Positions 30,053 through 37,372 of a DNA stretch of 64,000 nt are shown in pieces. Position numbers and translations under genes: made by a program. This DNA is from Azoarcus taiwanensis (GTDB lineage Bacteria > Pseudomonadota > Gammaproteobacteria > Burkholderiales > Rhodocyclaceae): contig NZ_WTVM01000001.1 of the NCBI RefSeq assembly GCF_012910885.1, forward strand, positions 29,107-93,106, in the 5' to 3' direction. Under the pieces are notes generated by a model, which was not told the DNA's origin, ran no database searches, and saw only the letters and a program-made list of their open reading frames with translations. How positions within the stretch are numbered: the stretch's first letter is position 1; each line of letters opens with the position of its first letter.

Positions 30053-31184
30053 ACCCACCTCCGTCATCCACTGCATCCACCAACTCGAGGGAGTACTCGA
30101 CGCAGGGATCGAGCGACAGGGTCAGCGCTCGCAATCGCCGTAACGCGGTTTCGCGATCAGGTGCGGTCCATCCCGACGCTTCCCGTTCGAACGGGCCACC
30201 CGGACAGAAATTCCATTCGGTCGGCGCGACGATCGCGTAGTCGACAACGGTGTCACCATCGACACTCACGACATGCAGCAAGGTGCCTCGGGCGCTTTCG
30301 ACGCTCGCGAGGCCGATGCCATCCTGCATCGCCATCGCATCCACCAGCGGCAGCACGTCATCCGCCAGCGGGCGACGCAAGCGGCTGGCACAGTCCACTA
30401 GGTCGACGACGCGCGCGAACAGACGGGCGGCGATACGGTGCCTGTGGGCGATCAGGCTGGACACCATTCGGCTGTCCGCCTGCCGCGCAAGAACCCCGTT
30501 CTCGCACGGCACGCCCGCCAGCGTGGGCGCCCGACAGTATGCGGGCGACGGCAGACCACCCAGGCAGGCCACCCAATCCGCAGCCGGGCGCGGCCTGACC
30601 AACGCCATGTCCGCGGACTCCGGCACCGACGCCCCCATGTCGAGCAGCGCGGCGAGCACCTCACCGACATCACCGCTGGCGCGCGCACATTCCACGAATT
30701 CGCTCAACGTAACCGGTTCGCGTGCCGATCGGAAAAAACCGCCGAACAAGTCCAGTACGACAAGGTCCAACAACTCCCCGCCGACGTCGAAGGCCGACTC
30801 AGGCCGCTCGGCGATGCCGCGCAAACGCTTGTGAAAGGATGCGAAACGGCTTCTGCGCTCAGGCATGTCGAACAAGGCCGGCCAGTCGATGAGCAGGCGC
30901 CAGAGGTGCTCTTGCGCGGTCTCCACCGCGACCGCACGCTCCGCCTCCTGCGCGTCGAGCTTGCTCAAGTCGTCACCCCGGGCAGCCGCGCACGCTGCCC
31001 GCGCTGCGAGGCCTTGAGCTCTTCCGCAAAGACTGAACATGACCGGCACCAGTGACACGGCCTCGTCCACCGAGCGGCCAGCCAGCACTGAGGCCGCCAT
31101 CGGCCGGCTGTTCTCGACGCTGACCGCGCTCACAGCCCGGCCGTCCCACTGCGCCCGAAGATGCAGACCGCCCAGGCCATTCAT
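30045..31184 (-). CDS. hupK: Hydrogenase large-subunit-like scaffold HupK/HoxV
   Basis: A 379-residue degenerate relative of the large subunit. The C-terminal [14 protein letters not shown] corresponds to DPCLACAVHVLD, keeping the first cysteine and losing the second. [13 protein letters not shown] near residue 50 matches the RICGVC region, again with one cysteine. [14 protein letters not shown] is shared with catalytic subunits (VVPTTWNAAPRD). HoxV/HupK proteins are proposed transient carriers of Fe(CN)2CO during maturation. It is the first gene of the long hyp-hox unit and follows a sigma-54 promoter. Confidence 0.88.
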   Translation of the reverse strand: MNGLGGLHLRAQWDGRAVSAVSVENSRPMAASVLAGRSVDEAVSLVPVMFSLCGRAQGLAARAACAAARGDDLSKLDAQEAERAVAVETAQEHLWRLLIDWPALFDMPERRSRFASFHKRLRGIAERPESAFDVGGELLDLVVLDLFGGFFRSAREPVTLSEFVECARASGDVGEVLAALLDMGASVPESADMALVRPRPAADWVACLGGLPSPAYCRAPTLAGVPCENGVLARQADSRMVSSLIAHRHRIAARLFARVVDLVDCASRLRRPLADDVLPLVDAMAMQDGIGLASVESARGTLLHVVSVDGDTVVDYAIVAPTEWNFCPGGPFEREASGWTAPDRETALRRLRALTLSLDPCVEYSLELVDAVDDGGGYA

Positions 31185-31571
31185 CGGTCGGCTCCGGGAC
31201 AGGCGTCATAGCGCCGGCCATCGTTCGTCATGCGACGCGCCGGGGTCGGCTCAAGACAGGAACAGGGAGGGAGGCTGAGGCGCGTAAACATCATCGTTCT
31301 CCGTCTGCAGGAAGCGTGCCACGCGGCACTGATCCGCAGAACCCCGTTTGCGAGGCTGCGGCGCAGGCTTTGACTGCAAACAAAGTATGCACCTGCCACT
31401 CAAAACGACAAACCCGCTTCCAGACAACAAGAGGTCATGTCGCTTGCAGATGGCATGGCACACTTCGACTGCAAAGAGTCTTACCGCTTTCACCCCGCGC
31501 TAGTGGCTTGCCAGCGTGGACAACGCCGTCGCGCCGCGAGAACAACATCGCGGGTCCTGATCTGACTGACT
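31185..31571. other. Intergenic region hupK/nikO
   Basis: 387 bp between the end of nikO and the start of hupK, both on the minus strand. It contains the hupK sigma-54 promoter at 31306-31321. About 250 bp upstream of that promoter could hold HoxA and IHF sites, but I cannot name them with confidence. A short open frame, 31181-31294 on the minus strand, overlaps the hupK start; it lacks a ribosome site. Confidence 0.6.
31306..31321 (-). promoter_or_regulatory. Sigma-54 promoter of the hupK-hyp-hox unit
   Basis: Read on the minus strand: TGGCACG, CTTC, CTGCA. This matches TGGCACG-N4-TTGCW with a single mismatch (C for T at the first -12 base). GG (-24) and GC (-12) are at the right spacing. 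Transcription would start near 31296, about 110 nt before hupK. Confidence 0.75.
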
Positions 31572-32330
31572 CTAGGCGTCGGAACGCGGATGCTGATGAT
31601 GCCGGACGTGGTGCGGGTGAAGTGAATGGGGACGCTCCTGCCCATGCGCTTCCATCAGGGCCACATCACCGAACACTGCCGCCACCTGACCGTTGGCGAC
31701 CATCCTGCCTGCATCCAGTAGCAGCGCACGGTCACAGACCTCCAGTAGAAACTCGAGGTCGTGAGAGGCAATCAGCATGGCCTGTTGTGCGGATTGCAGC
31801 AATCTGATCAAGCAACGACGGTTGCGGAGATCCAGTCCGCTGGTCGGTTCGTCACACAGCAACAATCGAGGTTGCAGAGCGAGCGCACCCGCGATGCACA
31901 CAATCCGTTTTTCACCGCCCGAAAGATGGTGCACCGGACGCTGAGCCAACTCGCTGGCACCCACGACTGCCAAGGACGAGGCTACCCGTTCGGCGACTGC
32001 ATCGGCGTCAAGACCCAGGTTACGCGGCCCAAAAGCCACATCGTCTTCAACCGTCGGGCAAAACAATTGGTCATCCGCTTGCTGGAAGATCAGGCCCACA
32101 TCAGGATGAAAAGCGCCCGGCTTCACCTCGTTGCCAAAAAGATTGATTCGCCCGGACACAGGCTTGAGGATGCCCGCAATCGCCAGAAACAGACTGCTCT
32201 TGCCTGCACCGTTGGGGCCAACCAGCGCGACCCGCTCACCACTGGCGATTCGCAGACTGAGGTCAGTGAGCACCTCTGCCCGGTCCTGATAGGCGAGGCA
32301 GAGGTCATCAATGGCGAGCGCCACGCTCAT
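31572..32330 (-). CDS. nikO: Nickel ECF transporter ATPase NikO
   Basis: A 252-residue ABC ATPase of the CbiO/NikO class. Walker A is VALVGPNGAGKSS, the signature is HLSGGEKRIV, and Walker B is LLLCDEPTSGLD. The C-terminal tail HSLHPHHVRHHQHP is histidine-rich, unusual for a transporter ATPase and consistent with nickel handling. ATG 32330 overlaps the nikQ stop (ATGA); an in-frame GTG at 32342 would add four residues. Last gene of the nik operon. Confidence 0.9.
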   Translation of the reverse strand: MSVALAIDDLCLAYQDRAEVLTDLSLRIASGERVALVGPNGAGKSSLFLAIAGILKPVSGRINLFGNEVKPGAFHPDVGLIFQQADDQLFCPTVEDDVAFGPRNLGLDADAVAERVASSLAVVGASELAQRPVHHLSGGEKRIVCIAGALALQPRLLLCDEPTSGLDLRNRRCLIRLLQSAQQAMLIASHDLEFLLEVCDRALLLDAGRMVANGQVAAVFGDVALMEAHGQERPHSLHPHHVRHHQHPRSDA

Positions 32331-33121
32331 GTTGTATGCCACTCAAGGATGAAAACCAACGCGGCCAAAGCCCCGCCACTCATCAGGAAAACCAGATCCG
32401 CGACGTTCAGGGGCGGCATGCGTACGGATAGACCTCGGGCACCGTAGCCCCGCGCTTGCATCGCGCTGTAGACTCGCTCGGATCGCTCATGACTGCGTAG
32501 CAACAAGGCGGCGATCAGCCAGGCATGCTCACGCACTCGGGACAGAAGCGACAGCACCGCCCCGCCACGATGACCCTTGCCTCCGCGCACCTGCATCGCC
32601 AGGTGCATCTGGTGCAGATCGTGGTGGGCGACTTCGATGTAGCGCACCACCAGCATCGCCAGATCGGTCATCAAGACCGGCACACCGAGTGCTCTCAGGG
32701 CACGCAGATGATCAAACAGCGCACCGCAACCGAGCAAGGCATTCGCCACCGTGAAAATGGCCAGAAAACGCACCCCGATCAATGCGGCAGCCTCGACGCC
32801 TTCGCGGTATAGCGCAACTGGCCCCACTTGCATGAGAACACTGGACCCACTGACGAAGGGGAGCAAAATCACCAGCAGGCCGATCAGCAAGACCGCCACG
32901 CGCAAGCGCCGCAACAGAGCCCCCCATGCGAGCCCCGATAGCCCATAGACACCAGCGGCAATAAGAACCAGCACAGGCAGCAACGCGACTTGGGACACGG
33001 CAGCGAACGCGAAGGCGTGCAGCAACAGCAGCACGATCCGGACCCTGGGGTCGCGACGCGACAACACCGCGCTTGATCCGGTCGACTGTGGCACGAACGC
33101 CTGTATCCCCAACCGGCTCAT
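32327..33121 (-). CDS. nikQ: Nickel ECF transporter membrane subunit NikQ
   Basis: A 264-residue CbiQ/NikQ-type T component with about five hydrophobic segments. The cytoplasmic coupling motif appears as MQVRGGKGHRGGAV and VYSAMQARGYGARG, matching the two Ala-Arg-Gly (AxARG) signatures of ECF T components. It couples NikO ATP hydrolysis to NikM. Start and stop overlap nikM and nikO in ATGA. Confidence 0.9.
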   Translation of the reverse strand: MSRLGIQAFVPQSTGSSAVLSRRDPRVRIVLLLLHAFAFAAVSQVALLPVLVLIAAGVYGLSGLAWGALLRRLRVAVLLIGLLVILLPFVSGSSVLMQVGPVALYREGVEAAALIGVRFLAIFTVANALLGCGALFDHLRALRALGVPVLMTDLAMLVVRYIEVAHHDLHQMHLAMQVRGGKGHRGGAVLSLLSRVREHAWLIAALLLRSHERSERVYSAMQARGYGARGLSVRMPPLNVADLVFLMSGGALAALVFILEWHTT

Positions 33122-33756
33122 ACCCGCACCAGCAGAGCGGGGTCAATGCGCACGAACAGGGCGACGAGCGTAGCGGTCACCAACCCCTCCAGCAACATCA
33201 CCGGCACATGAGCAATGACGAAAACCCGCAGTGCCTGTTGCTCAAGCGCAGAATCGAGCTCCGCCGGCATCTGCCATAACAGCAACAGAACAAACAGCAG
33301 CGCAGAAGCCGCCACCGCAAAAGCGCCGGCAACAAACCCGAACAGAGCATCGCTGCGCGGACTTCGACTGAGCTTGCGCCCCAGCACAAACACCGCATAG
33401 CTGGCGAGCGCTGGCAGGCCGAAGATCAAACCATTCAGACCCAGCGTTGTGATGCCGCCATGGCCGAACATCACGGCCTGCAGCAACAGGCCGACCAGAA
33501 TGGCGGGAAATGCAAACCAACCCAGCACGGCACCCAGCAGCCCATTGAGAACCAGATGCACGCTTACCGGTGGCAGCGGCAGGTAGATCAGCGACGCTAT
33601 AAAGAAGGCTGCTGTGAGCATGGCGGCGCGCGGCAGTTCGCGGCGCGGATCAGGCTTCCGCTCAATGCGACGCAGGCATGCCCAGGCGATCAGACCGCTG
33701 GCGACATAGCCAGCAAGCGCAAGCGGCAAGGGCACGATCCCGTCAGGCAGATGCAT
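33118..33756 (-). CDS. nikM: Nickel-binding membrane component NikM
   Basis: A 212-residue CbiM/NikM-type S component with about six to seven helices. ATG 33756 gives MHLPDGIVPLPLA. The His2 and N-terminus of CbiM/NikM proteins chelate the metal ion, so the start must be here; an upstream TTG (33762) would spoil it. VHLVLNGLLGAVLGW and HGGITTLGLNGLIFGLPA are further conserved stretches. Nickel rather than cobalt is inferred from nikR, the NikR operator and the hydrogenase island. Confidence 0.9.
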   Translation of the reverse strand: MHLPDGIVPLPLALAGYVASGLIAWACLRRIERKPDPRRELPRAAMLTAAFFIASLIYLPLPPVSVHLVLNGLLGAVLGWFAFPAILVGLLLQAVMFGHGGITTLGLNGLIFGLPALASYAVFVLGRKLSRSPRSDALFGFVAGAFAVAASALLFVLLLLWQMPAELDSALEQQALRVFVIAHVPVMLLEGLVTATLVALFVRIDPALLVRV

Positions 33757-33758
33757 GA

Positions 33759-34250
33759 TCAACGCGGCCGTTTGAAGTACAGGGCGGTGCCGATGAAGCC
33801 CCAGATTATGGCGGCGGCCATCAGCGCCTTCTGCAGCGGATCAGGCCCAGTCGCCGAAGTCGATAAAGGCAGCGCCGCTTCGGCAGCGGGAACACTGGTG
33901 GGTTCGAGACGAATCTCGCCCATCGCTCCATGACCGGCCTGACGGACCTGCACCGCCCACGCACCGTCAATTGCCGGGTCAGGTACGAAGCGGTACACGC
34001 CCGACTCGTCAGTCAGCCCCTGGAGCCACACTCGGGCGGGCGCATCAGGCGCGTAGATACGTACCTGCGCGCTGACCATCGGCTCGCCGCTGTCATAGGC
34101 CGCCCGAACCTCGACGCCACGCGCAGGCGACAACTGAATATAGGCCGCATGCGCAAACGCCTGCCCGGTCGCAGCACACACGGCAGCCGCGGCGCCGGTG
34201 ATCAGAACCCGGCGCGCGCCAACGGCCCACATCAAACCCGACTCAGTCAT
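33759..34250 (-). CDS. nikL: NikL-like membrane-anchored periplasmic component
   Basis: A 163-residue protein with an N-terminal signal (VLITGAAAAVCAATGQAFA), a beta-rich domain of the kind seen in carboxypeptidase regulatory regions (VSAQVRIYAPD ... GLTDESGVYRFVPD), and a C-terminal membrane helix (ALMAAAIIWGFIGTALYF) with a basic end. NikL proteins replace NikN as the extra component of some nickel ECF transporters. ATG 34250 overlaps the upstream gene by 8 bp; ATG 34232 is also possible. Confidence 0.75.
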   Translation of the reverse strand: MTESGLMWAVGARRVLITGAAAAVCAATGQAFAHAAYIQLSPARGVEVRAAYDSGEPMVSAQVRIYAPDAPARVWLQGLTDESGVYRFVPDPAIDGAWAVQVRQAGHGAMGEIRLEPTSVPAAEAALPLSTSATGPDPLQKALMAAAIIWGFIGTALYFKRPR

Positions 34251-35031
34251 CAACCAGGGCCACTGCGCAGTGGCCCTCGCCCACATGGCCAAGATGCAGG
34301 CCGTTGAGGCTGAACGTCTGACGCTCACCGCCGCCAGCAAAAGGCGCAAAGCCAAGTGCGTCCACGTTCATTGGATCATCGGCCGCCTTGTCGGCACGAC
34401 CAAAAAGATGATCAAGGTGCAGGGTGATCTCGACCTCGCCAGGCGCACCAGCGGTCACGAAGCCCTTGCGCTCGTGACCAACGTATTCACCGCATCGGTG
34501 ATGAACGGCATCGCGACTGGCAATATGAAACGCCACGCGCGTGCCATCCTTCTCCGCCTCGCCGATAAGGACCAGGCTATCACCGGCATGCTTGCCATCA
34601 GGTGCGGGCAGCATGCTCCACGCCAGGGCATTGTAGTGCCCGGCAGGTGCAGGCAACTCCGCCAAAGTGACCATGTCATCACCATCAGCCTGAGTCACCA
34701 GGTCAATCGTCACCACGCCAGGCAAAGCCACCTGCGCCTGACCGGTGATTTCGCCTCCAGCCTGCGGCTCGAACGCCGGGCTCGCCTGATGGGCGACGAC
34801 ATCGCCAAGCGTAACCTGGATGTGGGAAAAGCTCAGCGCCCAGCCATCCTTGGTAAGACGCGGCGCCACGAATCCGCCTGTGGCCAGATCCTCACCGCTG
34901 GCCTGAAATCGGAGCTGATCGGCCAGGACCGCCGAGGACATGCCGAGCACGGACACACACAAGGCTGCTGCCCACGGAAAAGCACGGTCACGGAATGCAC
35001 TGAGCGATACCGTGAATAGCGATTGCATCAT
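34243..35031 (-). CDS. Periplasmic protein of the nickel operon, family not recognised
   Basis: A 262-residue exported protein (signal ending near SSAVLA-DQ). It occupies the NikK position of nikKLMQO operons but I cannot confirm that family. The mature part is acidic and beta-rich. Its second half has several His/Cys clusters: DAVHHRCGEYVGHE, LHLDHLFG and LHLGHVGEGHC, which look like metal-binding sites. The MM start at 35031 has an adequate hydrophobic signal right after. It may bind or hand over nickel; this is inference from position and residues. Confidence 0.75.
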   Translation of the reverse strand: MMQSLFTVSLSAFRDRAFPWAAALCVSVLGMSSAVLADQLRFQASGEDLATGGFVAPRLTKDGWALSFSHIQVTLGDVVAHQASPAFEPQAGGEITGQAQVALPGVVTIDLVTQADGDDMVTLAELPAPAGHYNALAWSMLPAPDGKHAGDSLVLIGEAEKDGTRVAFHIASRDAVHHRCGEYVGHERKGFVTAGAPGEVEITLHLDHLFGRADKAADDPMNVDALGFAPFAGGGERQTFSLNGLHLGHVGEGHCAVALVDD

Positions 35032-35111
35032 CTGGACAACTCCGGAACAGAGAAAAGCGCATGTTGTGGGGAAGCGCGGCGTATGGACTATTTGCGTGAT
35101 CATCCTGAGCC

Positions 35112-35276
35112 TCACCTCTCAGCTTGCCGGCGCTTCGGATTCGACTTGTAACTCCGCGTGCGGGTCGCGGTGATGACCACCTCGCCAAGCGCCGGCAGAC
35201 TCTGGGCCTGCGCGGCGGTGGCCCCCGACAACAGACAGGCCAGCGCCAGTCGGTGCGGCATATTCGATGCAGGCAC
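35112..35276 (-). pseudogene. Truncated TonB-dependent receptor (N-terminus only)
   Basis: A 54-codon fragment. GTG 35276 is preceded by GGAGGAGG with 8-nt spacing. It encodes a clear signal peptide (HRLALACLLSGATAAQAQ) and then LGEVVITATRTRS, the TonB-box-like N-terminal start of outer-membrane receptors. After that the frame runs into an unrelated basic tail and stops; the other roughly 600 residues are gone. As first gene behind the NikR operator, the ancestor was probably an outer-membrane nickel receptor. It could alternatively be a short functional peptide. Confidence 0.7.
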
Positions 35277-35576
35277 TTTGAAGACCCTCCTCCGAGCCAC
35301 CTCGTCGCATCGATGATGCGGGGCGGATCTCAATGTTATGAACAATCCCGAAAAAGTTCATAACAATTTCCGTGCCAGTCACGACGCTCCCTTGAAACCC
35401 TGTGTGCACGCACGCTCCTTGTCGGCTCTGGCACACGCACGCGGCAAGCTGGTTTCCACAATCCGGACATCCCTGCCAACGCGGTTTCCAGCGCACGGCG
35501 CGCGCCCAGTCGCGACATGCGGCGCGGTTTTCCGCGTGCTAAGCTCGCGCGAAGAGCACCCTTGGAGTTGGCACGC
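35277..35576. other. Divergent nik/nikR intergenic region
   Basis: 300 bp between the receptor fragment (minus) and nikR (plus). It holds the NikR operator at 35335-35364. A short hairpin CGCGG-TTTT-CCGCG lies at 35523-35536. I see no clear -35/-10 pair for nikR; the nik promoter presumably overlaps the operator. Confidence 0.6.
35335..35364. promoter_or_regulatory. NikR operator
   Basis: GTTATGAAC (35335-35343) and GTTCATAAC (35356-35364) form a perfect 9-bp inverted repeat. Centred on it, TTATGA and TCATAA are separated by exactly 16 bp. The known NikR site is GTATGA-N16-TCATAC, so spacing and core TATGA/TCATA match. It lies 59 bp upstream of the receptor fragment start and 213 bp upstream of nikR. 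NikR with nickel would repress the nik operon here. Confidence 0.88.
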
Positions 35577-36047
35577 ATGGAGCGGATCACGATTTCTCTT
35601 GAGCCGGAACTGGCGGAAGCGTTCGACGCCTTGATCGCCGAACGCGGCTACCGCAGTCGCTCAGAAGCGGTACGCGACCTGCTGCGTCACGAGATCGAGA
35701 CCGCGCGCTTGCGCAAGCCGTCACACGAACAGTGTGTCGCAGCCTTGAGCTACCTGTTCAATCACCATCAACGCGACCTGGGTGACCGGCTCACAGAGCT
35801 CCATCATGACCACCACGACCTGACCGTCTCCACCCTGCACGCGCATCTGGACCACGACCACTGCATCGAATGCGCGATCCTTCGCGGCCCGACCGACAGC
35901 GTGCGGCGTTTTGCCGACGCCGTGATCACACAGAGTGGCGTCCATCATGGCAGCCTCAACCTCATCGGCGTCGAACGCAGCGCCGACACCCACACCCACA
36001 GCCATCCGCACGCCGAGCCGCATATCCATTACCGTCCACGCCGCTGA
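35577..36047 (+). CDS. nikR: Nickel-responsive repressor NikR
   Basis: A 156-residue regulator: an N-terminal ribbon-helix-helix (ITISLEPELAEAFDALIAE, GYRSRSEAVRDLL) and a C-terminal ACT-like nickel domain. The nickel ligands H77, H88, H90 and C96 (TLHAHLDHDHC) match E. coli NikR positions 76, 87, 89 and 95. About 20 extra residues at the end are histidine-rich (HTHSHPHAEPHIHY). Divergent from the nik operon and next to its operator. ATG 35577 has GGAG 8 nt upstream. Confidence 0.96.
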   Translation: MERITISLEPELAEAFDALIAERGYRSRSEAVRDLLRHEIETARLRKPSHEQCVAALSYLFNHHQRDLGDRLTELHHDHHDLTVSTLHAHLDHDHCIECAILRGPTDSVRRFADAVITQSGVHHGSLNLIGVERSADTHTHSHPHAEPHIHYRPRR

Positions 36048-36160
36048 ACGTAGCGCGCAAGCGATGGATCCGGCCGCGCGCAGTTTGCGCTAAACTACTC
36101 GGCTATCTGGCGCCAGGATGCGCCTGGGACCTTCACCTCAAATTCGACGGAGATTTCACC

Positions 36161-37081
36161 ATGTCCATGGCCGATCGCGACGGTTTCATCTGGTACGACG
36201 GCAAGCTCGTCCCGTGGCGCGAAGCGACCACGCACGTGCTGACCCACTCTCTGCACTACGGCCTCGCGGTCTTCGAAGGTGTCCGCGCCTACAACACGGT
36301 CAAGGGCACTGCCATATTCCGTCTGGCCGAGCACACCCAGCGCCTGATCAACTCGGGCAAGATTTACATGATGGACATCCCCTACTCCAAACAGGAGTTG
36401 ATGGACGCCCAGCTTGAGGTCGTGCGGGCGAACAAGCTCGAATCCTGCTACCTGCGCCCGATCGCCTTCTACGGCTCGGAGAAGATGGGTATCTCCACGC
36501 GCGACTCCAAGGTCCATGTCGCCGTTGCAGCCTGGCCCTGGGGTGCCTATCTGGGCGAAGAGGGTCTTGAGAAGGGGATCCGGGTAAAGACCTCCTCCTA
36601 CGCGCGCCATCACGTGAACGTGACCATGCCGCGGGCCAAGATGGCTGGCACCTACCCCAACTCCATCCTCGCCAACCTCGAAGTCACACGCGAAGGTTAC
36701 GACGAGGCCCTGCTGCTCGACACCCAGGGTTTCGTTGCCGAGGGTGCCGGCGAGAACCTCTTCGTGATCAAGGACGGCAAGATCTACGAGCCCGAGATCG
36801 CCTCGGCGCTGACCGGCATCACTCGCGATTCGGTGATCCGCGTCGCCACCGAGTTCGGCCTCGAGGTTCAGTCCAAACGACTCACCCGTGACGACATCTA
36901 CATCGCCGACGAAGCCTTCTTCACCGGCACCGCAGCCGAGGTCACCCCGATCCGCGAACTCGACAACCGGACCATCGGCGAGGGTCGCCGTGGCCCGATC
37001 ACCGAGAAGATCCAGGCGCGCTTCTTCGACATCGTCAATGGTCGTGCGCCGGAGTACGAAAGCTGGCTTGCATTCGTTTGA
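36161..37081 (+). CDS. ilvE: Branched-chain amino acid aminotransferase
   Basis: A 306-residue class IV PLP aminotransferase. It transfers amino groups between glutamate and the keto acids of Leu, Ile and Val. Seen are LHYGLAVFEGVRAYNT near residue 31, the lysine region MPRAKMAGTYPNSILA near 160, and GAGENLFVIKDGKIYEP near 195. ATG 36161 gives the normal MSMADRDGFIWYDGK start. The next gene follows 11 bp after the stop. Confidence 0.95.
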   Translation: MSMADRDGFIWYDGKLVPWREATTHVLTHSLHYGLAVFEGVRAYNTVKGTAIFRLAEHTQRLINSGKIYMMDIPYSKQELMDAQLEVVRANKLESCYLRPIAFYGSEKMGISTRDSKVHVAVAAWPWGAYLGEEGLEKGIRVKTSSYARHHVNVTMPRAKMAGTYPNSILANLEVTREGYDEALLLDTQGFVAEGAGENLFVIKDGKIYEPEIASALTGITRDSVIRVATEFGLEVQSKRLTRDDIYIADEAFFTGTAAEVTPIRELDNRTIGEGRRGPITEKIQARFFDIVNGRAPEYESWLAFV

Positions 37082-37092
37082 GGATTGCCGTC

Positions 37093-37293
37093 ATGAGCGA
37101 AACCGTCGACAAGGACATCACCGTGGCGGTCACCAAGGCCGACCTGCCGCTCGCCTGCCCACAACCCGGCGCGCCGCTGTGGGCGCGTCACCCGAAGGTC
37201 TATCTCGATGTACTGAAGACCGGCGACGTGACCTGCCCCTATTGCAGCACGCGCTACGTCTTCACCGGCGAGCGCCCGAAGGGTCATCACTGA
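37093..37293 (+). CDS. Small zinc-finger domain protein (zf-CHCC type)
   Basis: A 66-residue protein. The C-terminal half holds CPQPGAPLWARHPKVYLDV and TCPYCSTRYVFTG, giving the Cys-His-Cys-Cys pattern of this family, whose eukaryotic relatives include a complex I accessory subunit. It is often encoded next to ilvE in betaproteobacteria, as here. ATG 37093 is preferred over 37078, which would overlap ilvE. Confidence 0.85.
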   Translation: MSETVDKDITVAVTKADLPLACPQPGAPLWARHPKVYLDVLKTGDVTCPYCSTRYVFTGERPKGHH

Positions 37294-37303
37294 GACAGGC
37301 ATG

Positions 37304-37335
37304 CAGAAGGCACCCCGACGGGTGCCTTCTGTTTT
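37304..37335 (+). terminator. Intrinsic terminator after ilvE-zinc-finger unit
   Basis: CAGAAGGCACCC, CGAC loop, GGGTGCCTTCTG, then TTTT: a 12-bp perfect stem with a T-run, 10 bp after the zinc-finger stop. Confidence 0.92.
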
Positions 37336-37372
37336 ATGCGCCCTTGCCAGCACAAACCATGCGTCAAATACC

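Noticed and set aside
31181..31294. Short minus-strand frame overlapping the hupK start
   Set aside because: It would start at the predicted transcription start with no ribosome site and shows no recognisable domain; only the ATGA overlap with hupK speaks for it.
35119..35496. Minus-strand frame starting MRWKPRWQGCPDCGNQL across the NikR operator
   Set aside because: The CxxC-bearing start is tempting, but the frame runs over the operator and the receptor fragment in another frame and has no ribosome site.
35277..35576. Cobalamin riboswitch before the transporter operon
   Set aside because: CbiM/Q/O-like transporters are often under B12 riboswitches, but no B12-box-like sequence is seen, while a NikR operator is present.
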